Part shown: in pieces, positions 1 to 9,413 of the stretch | Layout: every line of letters starts with the position of its first letter | How positions within the stretch are numbered: the stretch's first letter is position 1 | Assembly: GCF_027923225.1 (NCBI RefSeq) | Contig: NZ_BSDI01000024.1 | Coordinates: 62,001 to 126,000, forward strand | Length of the DNA: 64,000 bases | Direction: 5' to 3' | Source: Phytohabitans aurantiacus | GTDB taxonomy: Bacteria; Actinomycetota; Actinomycetes; Mycobacteriales; Micromonosporaceae | Position numbers and translations under genes: made by a program | Notes under the pieces: model-generated | What the model saw: only the letters and a program-made list of their open reading frames with translations | What the model was told of the DNA's origin: nothing | The model's database searches: none

Positions 1-522
1 CTGTCGCCGTACGGCACCCGCTTCGTCACCGGCGACCAGGGCATGGGCCACGTCGTGCTGCCCGCCAGCGACGACGCCGCCGCGCTGCGGTTCTACACCG
101 AGGTGCTCGGCTTCCGGCTGCGCGACTCGATGCGGCTGATCCCCGAGACGCTCGGCCTGCCCGCGATCGATACTCCACTGTGGATGCGGTTCCTCGGGTG
201 CAACCCGCGGCACCACAGCCTCGCGGTGGCACCGATCCCGGCCCGGTCCGGCCTCATCCACCTGATGATCGAGGTCGAGACGCTCGACGACGTCGGCCGC
301 GCGATGGACCGCTGCCGCAAGCAGGGCGCGCCGTTGATCTCGTCGCTCGGGCGGCACGCCAACGACTTCATGGTGTCGTTCTACCTGCGCACGCCGAGCG
401 GGTTCGACATCGAGTACGGCACCGACGGGCAGACGGTCGACGACGCGACGTGGGTGGCCCGCCAGACCACCGCCCACAGCGTGTGGGGCCACCGCTTCAC
501 CCGCGCGGCGGCGGCGGGCTAG
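1..522 (+). CDS. hsaC: HsaC-type extradiol dioxygenase, C-terminal part
   Basis: The reading frame is open from base 1, so the 5' end is outside the window. About 173 codons remain of a roughly 300-residue type I extradiol (BphC-like) dioxygenase. The family opens the catecholic ring of 3,4-DHSA, meta-cleaving the aromatised A ring of the seco-steroid. Visible metal ligands are His in MGHVVL (codon 17), a His in RHHSLA and Glu in FDIEYG, the 2-His-1-carboxylate set. The stretch GDQGMGHVVL and the ending WGHRFT match mycobacterial HsaC as I recall it. hsaB starts 2 bp after the stop, as in the hsaADCB operon. Confidence 0.93.
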   Translation: MSPYGTRFVTGDQGMGHVVLPASDDAAALRFYTEVLGFRLRDSMRLIPETLGLPAIDTPLWMRFLGCNPRHHSLAVAPIPARSGLIHLMIEVETLDDVGRAMDRCRKQGAPLISSLGRHANDFMVSFYLRTPSGFDIEYGTDGQTVDDATWVARQTTAHSVWGHRFTRAAAAG

Positions 523-523
523 C

Positions 524-1081
524 GTGATCGCGCCGGCCACTGTGGACACCGACCGGTTCCGCCGGGTGTTCGGGCACTTCTGCACGGGTGTCACGGTGAT
601 AACCGGGATCGTCGACGGGGCGCCGGTCGGGTTCGCGTGCCAGGCGTTCGCCGCCCTGTCGCTCGACCCGCCGCTGGCGCTGTTCTGCCCGCGCGGCACG
701 TCGGAGACCTGGCGGCGCATCCGCTCGGCCGGGCACTTCGGCGTCAACGTGCTCGCCGACGACCAGCGCGACCTGTCCCGGCGCTTCGGCACCGCGGGCG
801 CCGACCGGTGGCGAGACGTGGCGTGGAGCCCGTCACCGGCCGGCGCGCCGATCCTCACCGGCGTACTGACCTGGGCCGACTGCCACGTCGAGGTCGTACA
901 CCCGGGTGGTGACCACGACATCGTGGTCGGCCGGGTCACGGCGCTGGGGGAGTGCCGGGCGGCGAAACCCTTGCTCTTCTACAAGGGTCGCTACACCGCC
1001 CCCCAGGACATCTCCCCCCACGACGAACCCGAGGTCGTCGACACCATCCTCTCCTGGCACAGGCACACCGACTGGATGTAG
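524..1081 (+). CDS. hsaB: HsaB, flavin reductase of 3-HSA 4-monooxygenase
   Basis: A 185-residue protein of the short flavin:NADH reductase family (FMN-binding split barrel). In the steroid pathway HsaB supplies reduced flavin to the oxygenase HsaA, which hydroxylates 3-HSA before ring cleavage by HsaC. The N-terminal region FRRVFGHFCTGVTVITG and the segment GFACQAFAALSLDPPL are typical of the family. GTG at 524 is chosen because it follows the hsaC stop directly and puts the fold at residue 8 onward. The partner hsaA would lie left of the window. Another flavin reductase is possible in principle, but the hsaC linkage makes HsaB by far the best call. Confidence 0.9.
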   Translation: MIAPATVDTDRFRRVFGHFCTGVTVITGIVDGAPVGFACQAFAALSLDPPLALFCPRGTSETWRRIRSAGHFGVNVLADDQRDLSRRFGTAGADRWRDVAWSPSPAGAPILTGVLTWADCHVEVVHPGGDHDIVVGRVTALGECRAAKPLLFYKGRYTAPQDISPHDEPEVVDTILSWHRHTDWM

Positions 1082-1090
1082 CGATGGCGG

Positions 1091-4000
1091 CTACTGCTTG
1101 ACGCAGGGGCCGCCGTTGAGGGTGAAGGTGCTCGGGTCGGTGTTGGTGCCGGTGTAGGTGCCCTGGAAACCGAAGCTGGTCGACGCGCCCGCCGCGATGG
1201 TCGCGTTCGAGCTGGTGTTGGTGACGCTCGCCTGCTGACCGTTCTGGGTGGCCACGCCGTTCCACGCGCTCGTGATGCGCTGGTCGCCGGGGAACGCCCA
1301 GGCGAGGGTCCAGCCGTTGACCGCGGTCGGGCCGGTGTTGGTGATCTGGACGCTGGCGGTGAAGCCGGTGGCCCAGCTGTTCGCCGTGTAGCTGACCCGG
1401 CAGGTCGGGCCCTGCTTCAGCGCGTACGCCCGCTCCACCGTCTGGGTCACCCTGTTGCCGGCGGCGTCGGATGCCTCGGTGCGCAACCACACGTAGCCGT
1501 CGGTGCTGGACAGCGCCGGGTGCGTCACGGCCACCCGGAAGCGGCCGCCCCCGAGCGACGTGACGGTCGCCGGCTGCCAGGTGGAGCCGCCGTTCACCGA
1601 GGTCGACAGGGTCAGGGTGGTGGCGGGCGAGCCGCCGGGGGTGAGCCGGTGCGGCGCCGCCACCACGTCGAACGTGAACGCCTGCCCGGCCGTCGCCCGG
1701 TTGAGCGGGTCGAGGTCGGCCAGGTACCGCGGGTGGATCAGCGGCTGGAACGCGCACGACGCGGTGTCGGAGTTGGTGCTGAAGCACCGGTACCCAGCGG
1801 GCCTGCCCGGGGTGGCCTGCGGCGCGGACTGGAACGTCCAGCTCGTCGTGATCCGCTGGCCGAGCGTGCGCACCGTGCCGAGTCCGCGCTGGGGCTCGAC
1901 GGCCTCGAGGCGGTACGCGCCGGGCGTCGTCGGCATCGTGAACTGGGTCGGGCCGAGCGCCGACACCGGGATCTGGGAGCCGTCCGGGCGGAACATCCGG
2001 TAGGTGATGCCGTCGCCAGCGGTCACCGCGTAGTGCCGGGGGTCGGCGTCGCCCTGGTACCACCCGGCGGTGAACGTGTTGCCCTCGCGGCAGAACGTGC
2101 ACCGCAGCTCGTACGGGTAGCCGTCGGGCACGTCGGCCGGGCCGGTGCGCATGGGCGGCAGGAACCAGTCTTCGGCGCCGCGGGTGTCGCCCGGCCGGAA
2201 CTTCTCCCGGGACTCCAGCTGGGCGGCGGTCGGCGCGTCCCAGGAGGTCTGCTGGGTCGTGAGCCGGGACCACGTGAGCCGCGCGTCGCCCGGGCCGAAG
2301 TACTCGGTCCAGTTCATCGGCGCCCAGAACCCGACGACACCTGAGGAGGCCGTCTCGTCGTGCTCGCCGAACACGATCGAGCCCAGCCCGTAGGTCAGGC
2401 CCTCGCGGTCGGCGTGGTACCGGCCCGGGTACGAGATCAGCTGTGCCGGGTCGACGGTGGGTGCGGTGGCGGGCACGCCCGCGGTGTTCTGGTAGCGGAG
2501 CTGGAACACCCGCTCGGGGTTGGCGCGGCCGCCGGTGACCGCCAACGTGACCGGACCTGCCTGGATCTGCGCCCGCAGCGCCCGCCCGGTCGCGCCGGAC
2601 ACGGTCAGCGCGAGGATCTGGTCGTCGCGGACGGGCATCGGGACGCCGGCCGGCCGGTCGATGTACGCGATGATGCCGGCCGCGCCCTCGGAGGCGGCGT
2701 GCAGGCGGGCCGCCTCGATCGCGTTCCAGGCGACACCGCCGGAGGTCGCGTGCGGCGTGCCGGCCGGCACCTCGATCCGCACCAGCGCCACCTTGCCGGC
2801 GGCGCCCGCGGCGGTCAGCTCCGCGGGGCTGCCACCGCCCGCGTAGACCAAGGGCAAGGAGCTGTTCTGGTACCGCGCCAGCGAGCGGCCGTTGAAGTAC
2901 GGGTGCGACTCGACGGGTACGACCGTGCCGTTGGCGCGCACCTGTATCTGCTTGGAGCCCAGCATCCACTGCTCGAACTCGTCGAACCATCCGATGGCCG
3001 GTGCGGGCGTGGGCGTGACATACAGGTCGTAGTTCTCCCACGGCACGAGCGGGCCGGAGCCCACGGGCTGGCCACTGGGCAGCCCGCGCAGCGTGCCCGT
3101 GCTGAGGATCAGCGTGTCGACCTGCTCGGGCAGCACCGGGTTGACCTTGCGGGCCTGGCGGGCGTCGAGGGTGAGCGTGGTGGACGCCTGGATCGAGCGC
3201 TCGATGGCGATCGCGTGGGTGGCCCGGCGCACCTCGGCGTCCCACTCGAAGATGGTGCCGTAGGCGTCGTAGACCCCATCGGCCACGTACGTCTCGAACA
3301 TGCCGTTGGCGTCGGTGAAACCGGTCGCCACCTCGGTCACCAGCGGGTCGTTCGGGTCGTTCGCGCCGTCGAGCTTGGCGACCGTGACGACTGCCGAGGT
3401 CGCCGGTGCGCCGCGCGAGTCGAGCACCGGGATGGTCAGCTTGTGCGCCGCGCCCTTGTAGTAACTGAACGGCGTGCGCAGCTTCACGGTGCCGCTCGCG
3501 TCGGCGGCGGTGACGACGCCGCCGTACACGCCGGGGTCGCCGGGTGCGGGGTTGAGGGTGAGCGTCACCGAGCCCTTGGCGCCGGCGGGCACCGTGAGGG
3601 TACTGGCGCTCACCGACACCGCGCCGGACGGCAGCGCGCGCCCGTCCCAGCCCTGCCCCTGGACCGCGAACTGCAGGGTCACCGCGGCGGTGGTGTCGTT
3701 GCGGTACTCCAGCGTCTTGGTGCGGAGGCCGCTCGAGGTCGCCGGGATCGCCGGGATCGCCCCGAAGTCGGCGCCTTCCGGGCCGAACACGCCCTGACCG
3801 ATCACGCGGCGCACGTCGACCCAGCCGGCGCCCTCCGTGAACAGCGGCAGCGACTTCGGCTCGGCCGTCGAGACCAGCGCGTCCTTGAGCTGGGTGGCGG
3901 TCCAGGTCGGGTGCGCCTGGGCGAGCAGCGCCGCGGCGCCGGCCACGTGCGGGGTGGCCATCGAGGTGCCGTTGGCGCTCGTGTAGTTGGCGTCGTAGGG

Positions 4001-5293
4001 CGTACCCATCGAGGTGCCGGCGGCCCGGGCGGCGATGATCTGGTGTCCGGGCGCGCTCAGCTCGGGCTTGACGGCGCCGTCGCCGCGCCGCGGACCCCGG
4101 TTGGAGTACGCGACCGCGCCGCCGACCTTGTCGGTGGCGCCGACGGTGAGCGCGGCGCTGGCCGCGCCCGGCGTGTTGACGGAGGCGTCACCGTTGTTGT
4201 TGCCGGCGGCGATGACGAACAGCGCGCCGGTCTCGGCGGTGAGCGCGTCGACGGCTTGGCTGGCCGGGTCGGTGCCGTCGCTGGGCCCGGCGCCGATGCT
4301 GAGGTTGACTACCTTCGCTCCGTTGCGCGCGGCCCACTCCATGCCGGCGATGACCTGCGACATCACGCCCTCGCCGGCGCTGTTGAGCACCTTGCCGACC
4401 ATGAGCGAGGCGGCCGGCGCCACGCCGCGGAACCGTTCGGCGGAAGCGGCGCCGTTGCCGGCGACGGTCGAGGCGACGTGCGTGCCGTGCCCGTGACCGT
4501 CCGATATGGACGCCTCGGGGGTGAAGTTGGCGCTGCTGACGATGCGGCCCGCCACGTCGGGGTGGTTGGCGTCGATCCCCGTGTCGAGCACCGCCACGCG
4601 CACGCCTTCGCCACGGTAGCCGGCGAACCAGGCCGTGGGCGCGCCGATCTGGATGACGCTGGTGTCGAGCGCCGGCCGGACCACGGAGTCGAGTGAGACC
4701 CGCGCGATGCCGCGCGCCAGCGTGCGGTCGGCGGCCCGGGCGCCGCGCACGGCCCGCCACAGCTCGGGCGCCTTACCCTTGCCGGGCCGGACGGCCGCGC
4801 TGTTGATGCTGCTCAGGGGCGCGCGCCGGGAGGCGCCGGGCAGCGTGGCGCTGTCACGGGCGGCCGCCGTGCCCTTCGCGTAGGCGAGGATGACGCCGGC
4901 CGGCTGGTCGGCGGTCGCCTGGCCGTCGCGCACCAGCAGCGGGATGTCGAACAGCGCGCGGTCGAGAGCGCCGGCGGCGAGGCGGGCCCGCGCGTCGGAC
5001 GGGATCACGTAGTAATGGTCGCCGTGCGACGTGGTGCTGAACGACACCGGCGTGCCGTCGGGACGCGGCGCCGCCTGGACGCTCACGGCCCGCCGCCCGT
5101 CGCCGCGGATCGTGTACGTGACACGGTCACCGGTCAGCAGCATGACGGTGTGGCGCTCGTCACGCCCGTCGGCGGTGTCCTTCGCGGGCGGGGCGGGCGG
5201 TGCCGCCTCGGCCGGCCGCGGAGTGACCACCATCGCCATCGTGGCCACGAGAACCCAGGCGAGCCAGGCACGAATCATCCATTGTGGACGCAC
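1091..5293 (-). CDS. Secreted S8 subtilisin-like peptidase with C-terminal CBM2
   Basis: A 1400-residue secreted serine peptidase. GTG start at 5293 (ATG at 5278 is the alternative) gives a signal peptide ending near AEA at residue 30. The catalytic triad is visible: Asp237 in VAVLDTGID, His269 in GHGTH and Ser444 in NGTSMATPHV, with oxyanion Asn365. A pro-region of about 200 residues precedes it. Residues 600-1290 look like Ig/PA-type beta domains. Residues 1298-1400, bounded by Cys1298 and Cys1397, read as a family 2 carbohydrate-binding module. The gene sits between the hsaCB end and the fadE block, with no steroid operator in front. It is a paralogue of the peptidase at 47759-51721, which lacks the CBM. 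The substrate is unknown. Confidence 0.9.
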   Translation of the reverse strand: MRPQWMIRAWLAWVLVATMAMVVTPRPAEAAPPAPPAKDTADGRDERHTVMLLTGDRVTYTIRGDGRRAVSVQAAPRPDGTPVSFSTTSHGDHYYVIPSDARARLAAGALDRALFDIPLLVRDGQATADQPAGVILAYAKGTAAARDSATLPGASRRAPLSSINSAAVRPGKGKAPELWRAVRGARAADRTLARGIARVSLDSVVRPALDTSVIQIGAPTAWFAGYRGEGVRVAVLDTGIDANHPDVAGRIVSSANFTPEASISDGHGHGTHVASTVAGNGAASAERFRGVAPAASLMVGKVLNSAGEGVMSQVIAGMEWAARNGAKVVNLSIGAGPSDGTDPASQAVDALTAETGALFVIAAGNNNGDASVNTPGAASAALTVGATDKVGGAVAYSNRGPRRGDGAVKPELSAPGHQIIAARAAGTSMGTPYDANYTSANGTSMATPHVAGAAALLAQAHPTWTATQLKDALVSTAEPKSLPLFTEGAGWVDVRRVIGQGVFGPEGADFGAIPAIPATSSGLRTKTLEYRNDTTAAVTLQFAVQGQGWDGRALPSGAVSVSASTLTVPAGAKGSVTLTLNPAPGDPGVYGGVVTAADASGTVKLRTPFSYYKGAAHKLTIPVLDSRGAPATSAVVTVAKLDGANDPNDPLVTEVATGFTDANGMFETYVADGVYDAYGTIFEWDAEVRRATHAIAIERSIQASTTLTLDARQARKVNPVLPEQVDTLILSTGTLRGLPSGQPVGSGPLVPWENYDLYVTPTPAPAIGWFDEFEQWMLGSKQIQVRANGTVVPVESHPYFNGRSLARYQNSSLPLVYAGGGSPAELTAAGAAGKVALVRIEVPAGTPHATSGGVAWNAIEAARLHAASEGAAGIIAYIDRPAGVPMPVRDDQILALTVSGATGRALRAQIQAGPVTLAVTGGRANPERVFQLRYQNTAGVPATAPTVDPAQLISYPGRYHADREGLTYGLGSIVFGEHDETASSGVVGFWAPMNWTEYFGPGDARLTWSRLTTQQTSWDAPTAAQLESREKFRPGDTRGAEDWFLPPMRTGPADVPDGYPYELRCTFCREGNTFTAGWYQGDADPRHYAVTAGDGITYRMFRPDGSQIPVSALGPTQFTMPTTPGAYRLEAVEPQRGLGTVRTLGQRITTSWTFQSAPQATPGRPAGYRCFSTNSDTASCAFQPLIHPRYLADLDPLNRATAGQAFTFDVVAAPHRLTPGGSPATTLTLSTSVNGGSTWQPATVTSLGGGRFRVAVTHPALSSTDGYVWLRTEASDAAGNRVTQTVERAYALKQGPTCRVSYTANSWATGFTASVQITNTGPTAVNGWTLAWAFPGDQRITSAWNGVATQNGQQASVTNTSSNATIAAGASTSFGFQGTYTGTNTDPSTFTLNGGPCVKQ

Positions 5294-5347
5294 GGAAACA
5301 TCCCTCCCCCGTGAAGCGGGCCGGTGGAGGTGACCGGCGCGCAGGGG

Positions 5348-6352
5348 TCACTCTAGCCCAGGCGCATCGACGATGGTGACCGCGAGCCGCGCCAGATTCT
5401 CGTGCGGACCGCCGAAGAGGTGTTTGGTGCCATGGGCCCTTTTGAAGTACCTATGTGCGTCGTGTTCCCAGGTGATCCCGATACCACCGTGGATCTGGAT
5501 CATCTCGGCGGCGACCCGTTCGAGGGTCTCGGTGCAGTGCACCGCCGCCACGGTGGCCAACTCGGCCGCGTCGGGCGCCTGCGCCACGATCGCGTCGACC
5601 GCGGCGTACGAGGCGGACCGGGCGCTCTCCACGAGCACGTACAGGTCGGCGAGGCGGTGCTGGAGCGCCTGGAACGCCCCGATCGGCCGGCCGAACTGCA
5701 CCCGCGTCTTCGTGTACTCGACGGTCAGTTCGAGGGCCCGCGACGCCGCGCCCACCTGTTCGGCGGACAGCGCCACGGCCGCGATGTCGCGCAGCCGGTC
5801 GGGCCGGCACGGGCCCAACCGCCGCCCGGCGGCACCGCGCAGCTCGACGGTGGCGAGCCGGCGCGTCAGGTCGAGGGTGGGGGTGTGGGTGCGGGACACG
5901 TCGCCGGGGTCCACCTCGTACAGTCCACTGGGGACGGCCACGAGCAGGATCTCGGCGGTGTCGCCGTCGAGGACGTGGTGTGCGGTGCCGTGCAACCGGT
6001 CGTCGTGCGTGACGGTGACGCCACCGGTGAGGGCGAGCGCGGCGATCCGGCTGCCGTCCGCGATCCCGGGCAGCAGCCGGGCGCACGCCGCGCCGGCATC
6101 GGTCGCGAGGAGCGCCTGGGCGGCGAGCACCGCCGAGCCGAGAAACGGTGAGGGCGTCAGCCCGCGCCCGAGCTCTTCGAGCACCAGGTGGGCCTCGACG
6201 AGACTCGCGCCGGCACCGCCGAACCGCTCAGGCACGGCCAGCCCGGCGGCGCCGATCTCGCCGCACAGCCGCGGCCAGTGCCCGTCCGGATCCTTGCGCA
6301 GCAGATCCCGCACCGCCTCGCGCAGCGCCGCACGCTCCTCGGTCAGCTCCAT
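5348..6352 (-). CDS. fadE33: Acyl-CoA dehydrogenase, FadE33/IpdE2-like
   Basis: A 334-residue acyl-CoA dehydrogenase subunit, shorter than the usual 380, as expected for the smaller partner of the alpha2beta2 steroid enzymes. Family landmarks are VPERFGGAGASLVE near residue 40, the helix VEYTKTRVQFGRPIGAFQALQH and IQIHGGIGITWEHDAHRY near the C-terminus. In Mycobacterium, FadE33 (IpdE2) pairs with FadE30 (IpdE1, here at 11009) to dehydrogenate the propionyl-CoA side chain of the HIP-CoA series. The ATG lies inside the end of fadE32 (10-bp overlap), and it is the last gene of the fadD3 operon. The subgroup call rests on gene order and size and is less certain than the family. Confidence 0.82.
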   Translation of the reverse strand: MELTEERAALREAVRDLLRKDPDGHWPRLCGEIGAAGLAVPERFGGAGASLVEAHLVLEELGRGLTPSPFLGSAVLAAQALLATDAGAACARLLPGIADGSRIAALALTGGVTVTHDDRLHGTAHHVLDGDTAEILLVAVPSGLYEVDPGDVSRTHTPTLDLTRRLATVELRGAAGRRLGPCRPDRLRDIAAVALSAEQVGAASRALELTVEYTKTRVQFGRPIGAFQALQHRLADLYVLVESARSASYAAVDAIVAQAPDAAELATVAAVHCTETLERVAAEMIQIHGGIGITWEHDAHRYFKRAHGTKHLFGGPHENLARLAVTIVDAPGLE

Positions 6353-7440
6353 GGCTCAGCCTGCGCGGTCAGGGTGGCCAGCACGCGGGCGCGGTGGTCG
6401 GACGAGGTGCCCCACGCCGCCATCAGCGCCCGCACCCGCGTCAGCCACCGCCCGAGCCCGTACTCCTCGGTGTACCCGATAGCGCCGTGCACCTGGAGCG
6501 CCGCGCGCGCCGCCCGGTGCGCGGCGCTGGCACACGCCACCTTCGCCGCTGACACGTCGCGCGGCGTGAGCGTCACCGCGGCGGCGTAGAGCAGCGGCCG
6601 CGCGAACTCCAGCCCGACCGCGACGTCGGCGAGCGCGTGCTTGATCGCCTGGAACCGCCCGATCGGCTGTCCAAACTGCACTCGCTGCTTCGCGTACTCC
6701 ACCGCCGTCTCCAGCATGGCCCGCCCGGCGCCGAGCAGGTGCGCCGCGCACGCCAGCGCACCCAGATCCAGCGCCCGCCCGACGGCGCCACCCGCGTCGT
6801 CGGCCAGCATCTCGCCCGGGCCCAGCTCGAACAGCCGCCGCGTCGGATCCACCGACGCGACCGCCTCGCCCACGACCCCCACCCAGACGCCCACCGCCGC
6901 GCGGGCCGGCCGCGCCACGATCGCGCCCGTCGCGCCGGTAGCGCCCGGCAGGCGTGCCGCGGCGGTCGGGCTTCCGGAGGCGAGGAGGTCCGCCGCGCCG
7001 GCCGGCCGCGCGGCGAGGAGAGACACGCCGGCCGTGTCGGCGTCGACCGCGTACGGCAGCCAGGGCGGCGCTGCGAGCGTCGCCAGCGCCTCGCCGGACG
7101 CCAACGCCGGCAGCCACCGCTCGGCGGCCGCTCCGCCGAGCGCGGCCAGCAGCGCCGGCACCGCGGCCACCGTCTCCATCGCGGGGCCGGGCAACGCGTG
7201 GTGCCCCAACTCTTCGCACGCCACCACCAGATCCGCCGGCGACGCTTCCAGGCCACCCCACTTCTCGGGTACCGCCAGCGCGGTCACCCCCGCGTCGGCG
7301 AGCCGCCGCCACACCGCGCACCCCGGCACGGCATCGCCCGCCGCCCACGCACGGGAGGCGGCCGGCACATCGGCCGCGTCGAGCAGGTCGTGCAGCGTCG
7401 CGCCAAAGCGTGCCTGCTCGTCCGAGAGCGTCAGCTTCAT
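6343..7440 (-). CDS. fadE32: Acyl-CoA dehydrogenase, FadE32-like
   Basis: A 365-residue acyl-CoA dehydrogenase. The fold markers are VPEKWGGLEASPADLVVA (residues 50-70), VEYAKQRVQFGQPIGRFQAIKH and LQVHGAIGYTEEYGLGRW. The catalytic-base region of this half is not obvious to me, consistent with a heteromeric pair in which only one subunit carries the glutamate. The ATG at 7440 overlaps the fadE31 stop by 4 bp (ATGA), so the two are translationally coupled. In M. tuberculosis fadE31-fadE32-fadE33 follow fadD3 in this order and act late in C/D-ring breakdown. The order, not a residue signature, gives the gene name. Confidence 0.82.
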   Translation of the reverse strand: MKLTLSDEQARFGATLHDLLDAADVPAASRAWAAGDAVPGCAVWRRLADAGVTALAVPEKWGGLEASPADLVVACEELGHHALPGPAMETVAAVPALLAALGGAAAERWLPALASGEALATLAAPPWLPYAVDADTAGVSLLAARPAGAADLLASGSPTAAARLPGATGATGAIVARPARAAVGVWVGVVGEAVASVDPTRRLFELGPGEMLADDAGGAVGRALDLGALACAAHLLGAGRAMLETAVEYAKQRVQFGQPIGRFQAIKHALADVAVGLEFARPLLYAAAVTLTPRDVSAAKVACASAAHRAARAALQVHGAIGYTEEYGLGRWLTRVRALMAAWGTSSDHRARVLATLTAQAEPWS

Positions 7441-8561
7441 CGTGGCAGCCCCAGCACGCGGTCGGCGACGATGGTGCGCTGTATCTCGTTGGTGCCCGCG
7501 TAAATGGGGCCCGCCAGCGCGAACAGGTACCCGTCCAGCCAGCCGCCGGACCTGCTCGACCCGCGCACCTCGGCGTGCGGGCCGAGCAGGTCCAGCGCGG
7601 TCTCGTGCAGCGCGAGGTCCAGTTCGGACCAGAACAGCTTGCCGAGGCTCCCGGCGTGCGGCCCCGGCGGCCGCTCCAGCGCCGCGTACCCGTGCATCTT
7701 GTACGCCTGCGCGGCGATCCACGCGTCGGCGACCCGGCCGGCCAGCGCGCTGTCGCCGGAGTCGCGCCACAGGTCGACGAGGCGCTCCGCGGCCGCCAGG
7801 AACCGTCCGGGGCTGCGCAGCGACAGCCCACGCTCGTGCCCGGCCGTGCTCATCGCCACCCGCCAGCCGTCGCCGGGCGCCCCGATGACGTCCGCGTCCG
7901 GTACGAACGCACCGTCGAGGAAGATCTCCGCGAAACCGGGCGCCCCGCCCAGTTGCCGGATCGGCCGCACGGTCACGCCTTCGGCGCGCAGGTCGAACAT
8001 CAGGTAGGTCAGGCCACGATGCCGCTCGGCGTCCGGGTCGGTGCGGAACAGGCCGAACGCGCGGTCGGCGTACGCCGCGCGGGAGCTCCACGTCTTCTGC
8101 CCATAGAGGAGCCATCCGCCGTCGGTGCGGGTGGCGCGGGACCGGATGGCCGCCAGGTCGCTGCCCGCGTCCGGCTCGGACCACGCCTGCGCCCACACGT
8201 CGTCGGCGCGCGCCATCCGGGGCAGCAGCCGGTCGCGCTGCTCGGCGGTGCCGTGCCCGAAGAGCGTCGGCGCGAGCAGGAACAGCCCGTTCTGGCCGAT
8301 CCGCACCGGGCCGCCGGCCGCGTGGTACTCCTCTTCGAACACCAGCCAGTGCATCGGCGGCGCGTCGCGGCCGCCGTACTCGACGGGCCACGAGACGGCC
8401 GACAGGCGCGCCCCGGTGAGCAGGCGCTCCCACTCCCGGTGCGCGGCGTCGCCCTCGGCGCTGTCCACACTGGGCAGTGGTGCGGCGGGCGCGTTGGCGG
8501 CCAGCCACTCGCGCACCTCCGCGCGGAACGCCGCGGTATCGGCGTCGACGTCGAGGTTCAT
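7437..8561 (-). CDS. fadE31: Acyl-CoA dehydrogenase, FadE31-like
   Basis: A 374-residue FAD-dependent acyl-CoA dehydrogenase. The start MNLDVDADTAAFRAEVREWL, the flavin/substrate motif AQAWSEPDAGSDLA and the ending GPIYAGTNEIQRTIVADRVL align closely with mycobacterial FadE31 as I remember it. The open frame extends upstream, but ATG 8561 is preferred because of that N-terminal agreement and because it overlaps the upstream crotonase stop by 4 bp. It is probably a heteromer with FadE32, acting on a methylated dioic acyl-CoA after IpdAB ring opening. The substrate is inferred from the family, not from the sequence. Confidence 0.88.
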   Translation of the reverse strand: MNLDVDADTAAFRAEVREWLAANAPAAPLPSVDSAEGDAAHREWERLLTGARLSAVSWPVEYGGRDAPPMHWLVFEEEYHAAGGPVRIGQNGLFLLAPTLFGHGTAEQRDRLLPRMARADDVWAQAWSEPDAGSDLAAIRSRATRTDGGWLLYGQKTWSSRAAYADRAFGLFRTDPDAERHRGLTYLMFDLRAEGVTVRPIRQLGGAPGFAEIFLDGAFVPDADVIGAPGDGWRVAMSTAGHERGLSLRSPGRFLAAAERLVDLWRDSGDSALAGRVADAWIAAQAYKMHGYAALERPPGPHAGSLGKLFWSELDLALHETALDLLGPHAEVRGSSRSGGWLDGYLFALAGPIYAGTNEIQRTIVADRVLGLPR

Positions 8562-9412
8562 GACCGGTCCCTTGGCGCCGCATCCCGCATGGCCCGCGCG
8601 TCCATGCCGGCGAGCGGGTTGCCGGACACCTCGGCGTTGTGCGCGTGCGCGACGTGGTGCAGCCCGAAGACCGAGTCCATGCCGGAGCGCATGCCCATCA
8701 GGTCCTCGCACTGGTTGACCGCCCGCTTGGCCAGCGCCAGCCCGAACGGCGGCATCTTCGCGATCCGCTCCGCGAGCGCGAACGTGGTCGCCTCCAGTTC
8801 GTCGCGCGGCACCACCCGGTTGACCATGCCCACCTCGTACGCCCGGCGCGCGTCGAACCGGTCGCCGGTGAACAGCACCTCCTTGGCGAAGCGCGGGCCG
8901 AGCATCCACGGGTGCGCGAAGTACTCGACGCCGGGGATGCCCATGCGCACCACGGGATCGGCGAAGAACGCGTCGTCGGCGGCGACGATGAGGTCACACG
9001 ACCACGCCAGCATCAGCCCACCGGCCACGCAGGCGCCCTGCACCATCGCGATGCTCGGCTTGGGCATCTCGCGCCAGCGCCGGCACATGCCGAGGTACAC
9101 CTCGACCTCGCGGGCGTACCGGCGGTCGGCGCCGGCCTTGTCGGTGTGGTCCCACCACATCGCGGCCCGCCGCGTGAACGACGTGTCGGCGTCGCGGCCG
9201 GGACTGCCGATGTCGTGCCCGGCCGAGAAGTGGTCGCCGGAGCCGGCCAGCACGACGACCGCCACGTCACCGTCGTCGACCGCCCGGGTGTACGCGTCGT
9301 CGAGCGCGTACGTCATCGCGGAGTTCTGCGCGTTGCGGTACCTCGGCCGGTTCATCGTCACCAGCGCGACCGGCCCGCGCCGCTCGTACACCACGACGGG
9401 TTCCTCGGACAC
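8558..9412 (-). CDS. Enoyl-CoA hydratase/isomerase (crotonase) family protein
   Basis: A 284-residue crotonase-fold protein. The oxyanion-hole segments are visible as FSAGHDIGS (residues 62-70) and VQGACVAGGLMLAWSCDL. The downstream stretch FADPVVRMGIPGVEYF takes the place of the common catalytic Glu pair. An insert rich in charged residues (about 70-100: RRAAMWWDHTDKAGADRRY) is longer than in EchA20. It lies between fadD3 (1 bp gap) and fadE31 (4 bp overlap), so it is certainly in the KstR2 operon. The same position in M. tuberculosis has no crotonase. The step it serves is not known; hydration or retro-Claisen cleavage of a ring C/D intermediate are both possible. Confidence 0.83.
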   Translation of the reverse strand: MSEEPVVVYERRGPVALVTMNRPRYRNAQNSAMTYALDDAYTRAVDDGDVAVVVLAGSGDHFSAGHDIGSPGRDADTSFTRRAAMWWDHTDKAGADRRYAREVEVYLGMCRRWREMPKPSIAMVQGACVAGGLMLAWSCDLIVAADDAFFADPVVRMGIPGVEYFAHPWMLGPRFAKEVLFTGDRFDARRAYEVGMVNRVVPRDELEATTFALAERIAKMPPFGLALAKRAVNQCEDLMGMRSGMDSVFGLHHVAHAHNAEVSGNPLAGMDARAMRDAAPRDRS

Positions 9413-9413
9413 G

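Noticed and set aside
2360..4696. Long plus-strand open frame opposite the S8 peptidase gene
   Set aside because: It is an antisense frame created by high GC third positions; composition is Arg/Gly/Val-rich with no domain, while the minus strand has the full peptidase triad.
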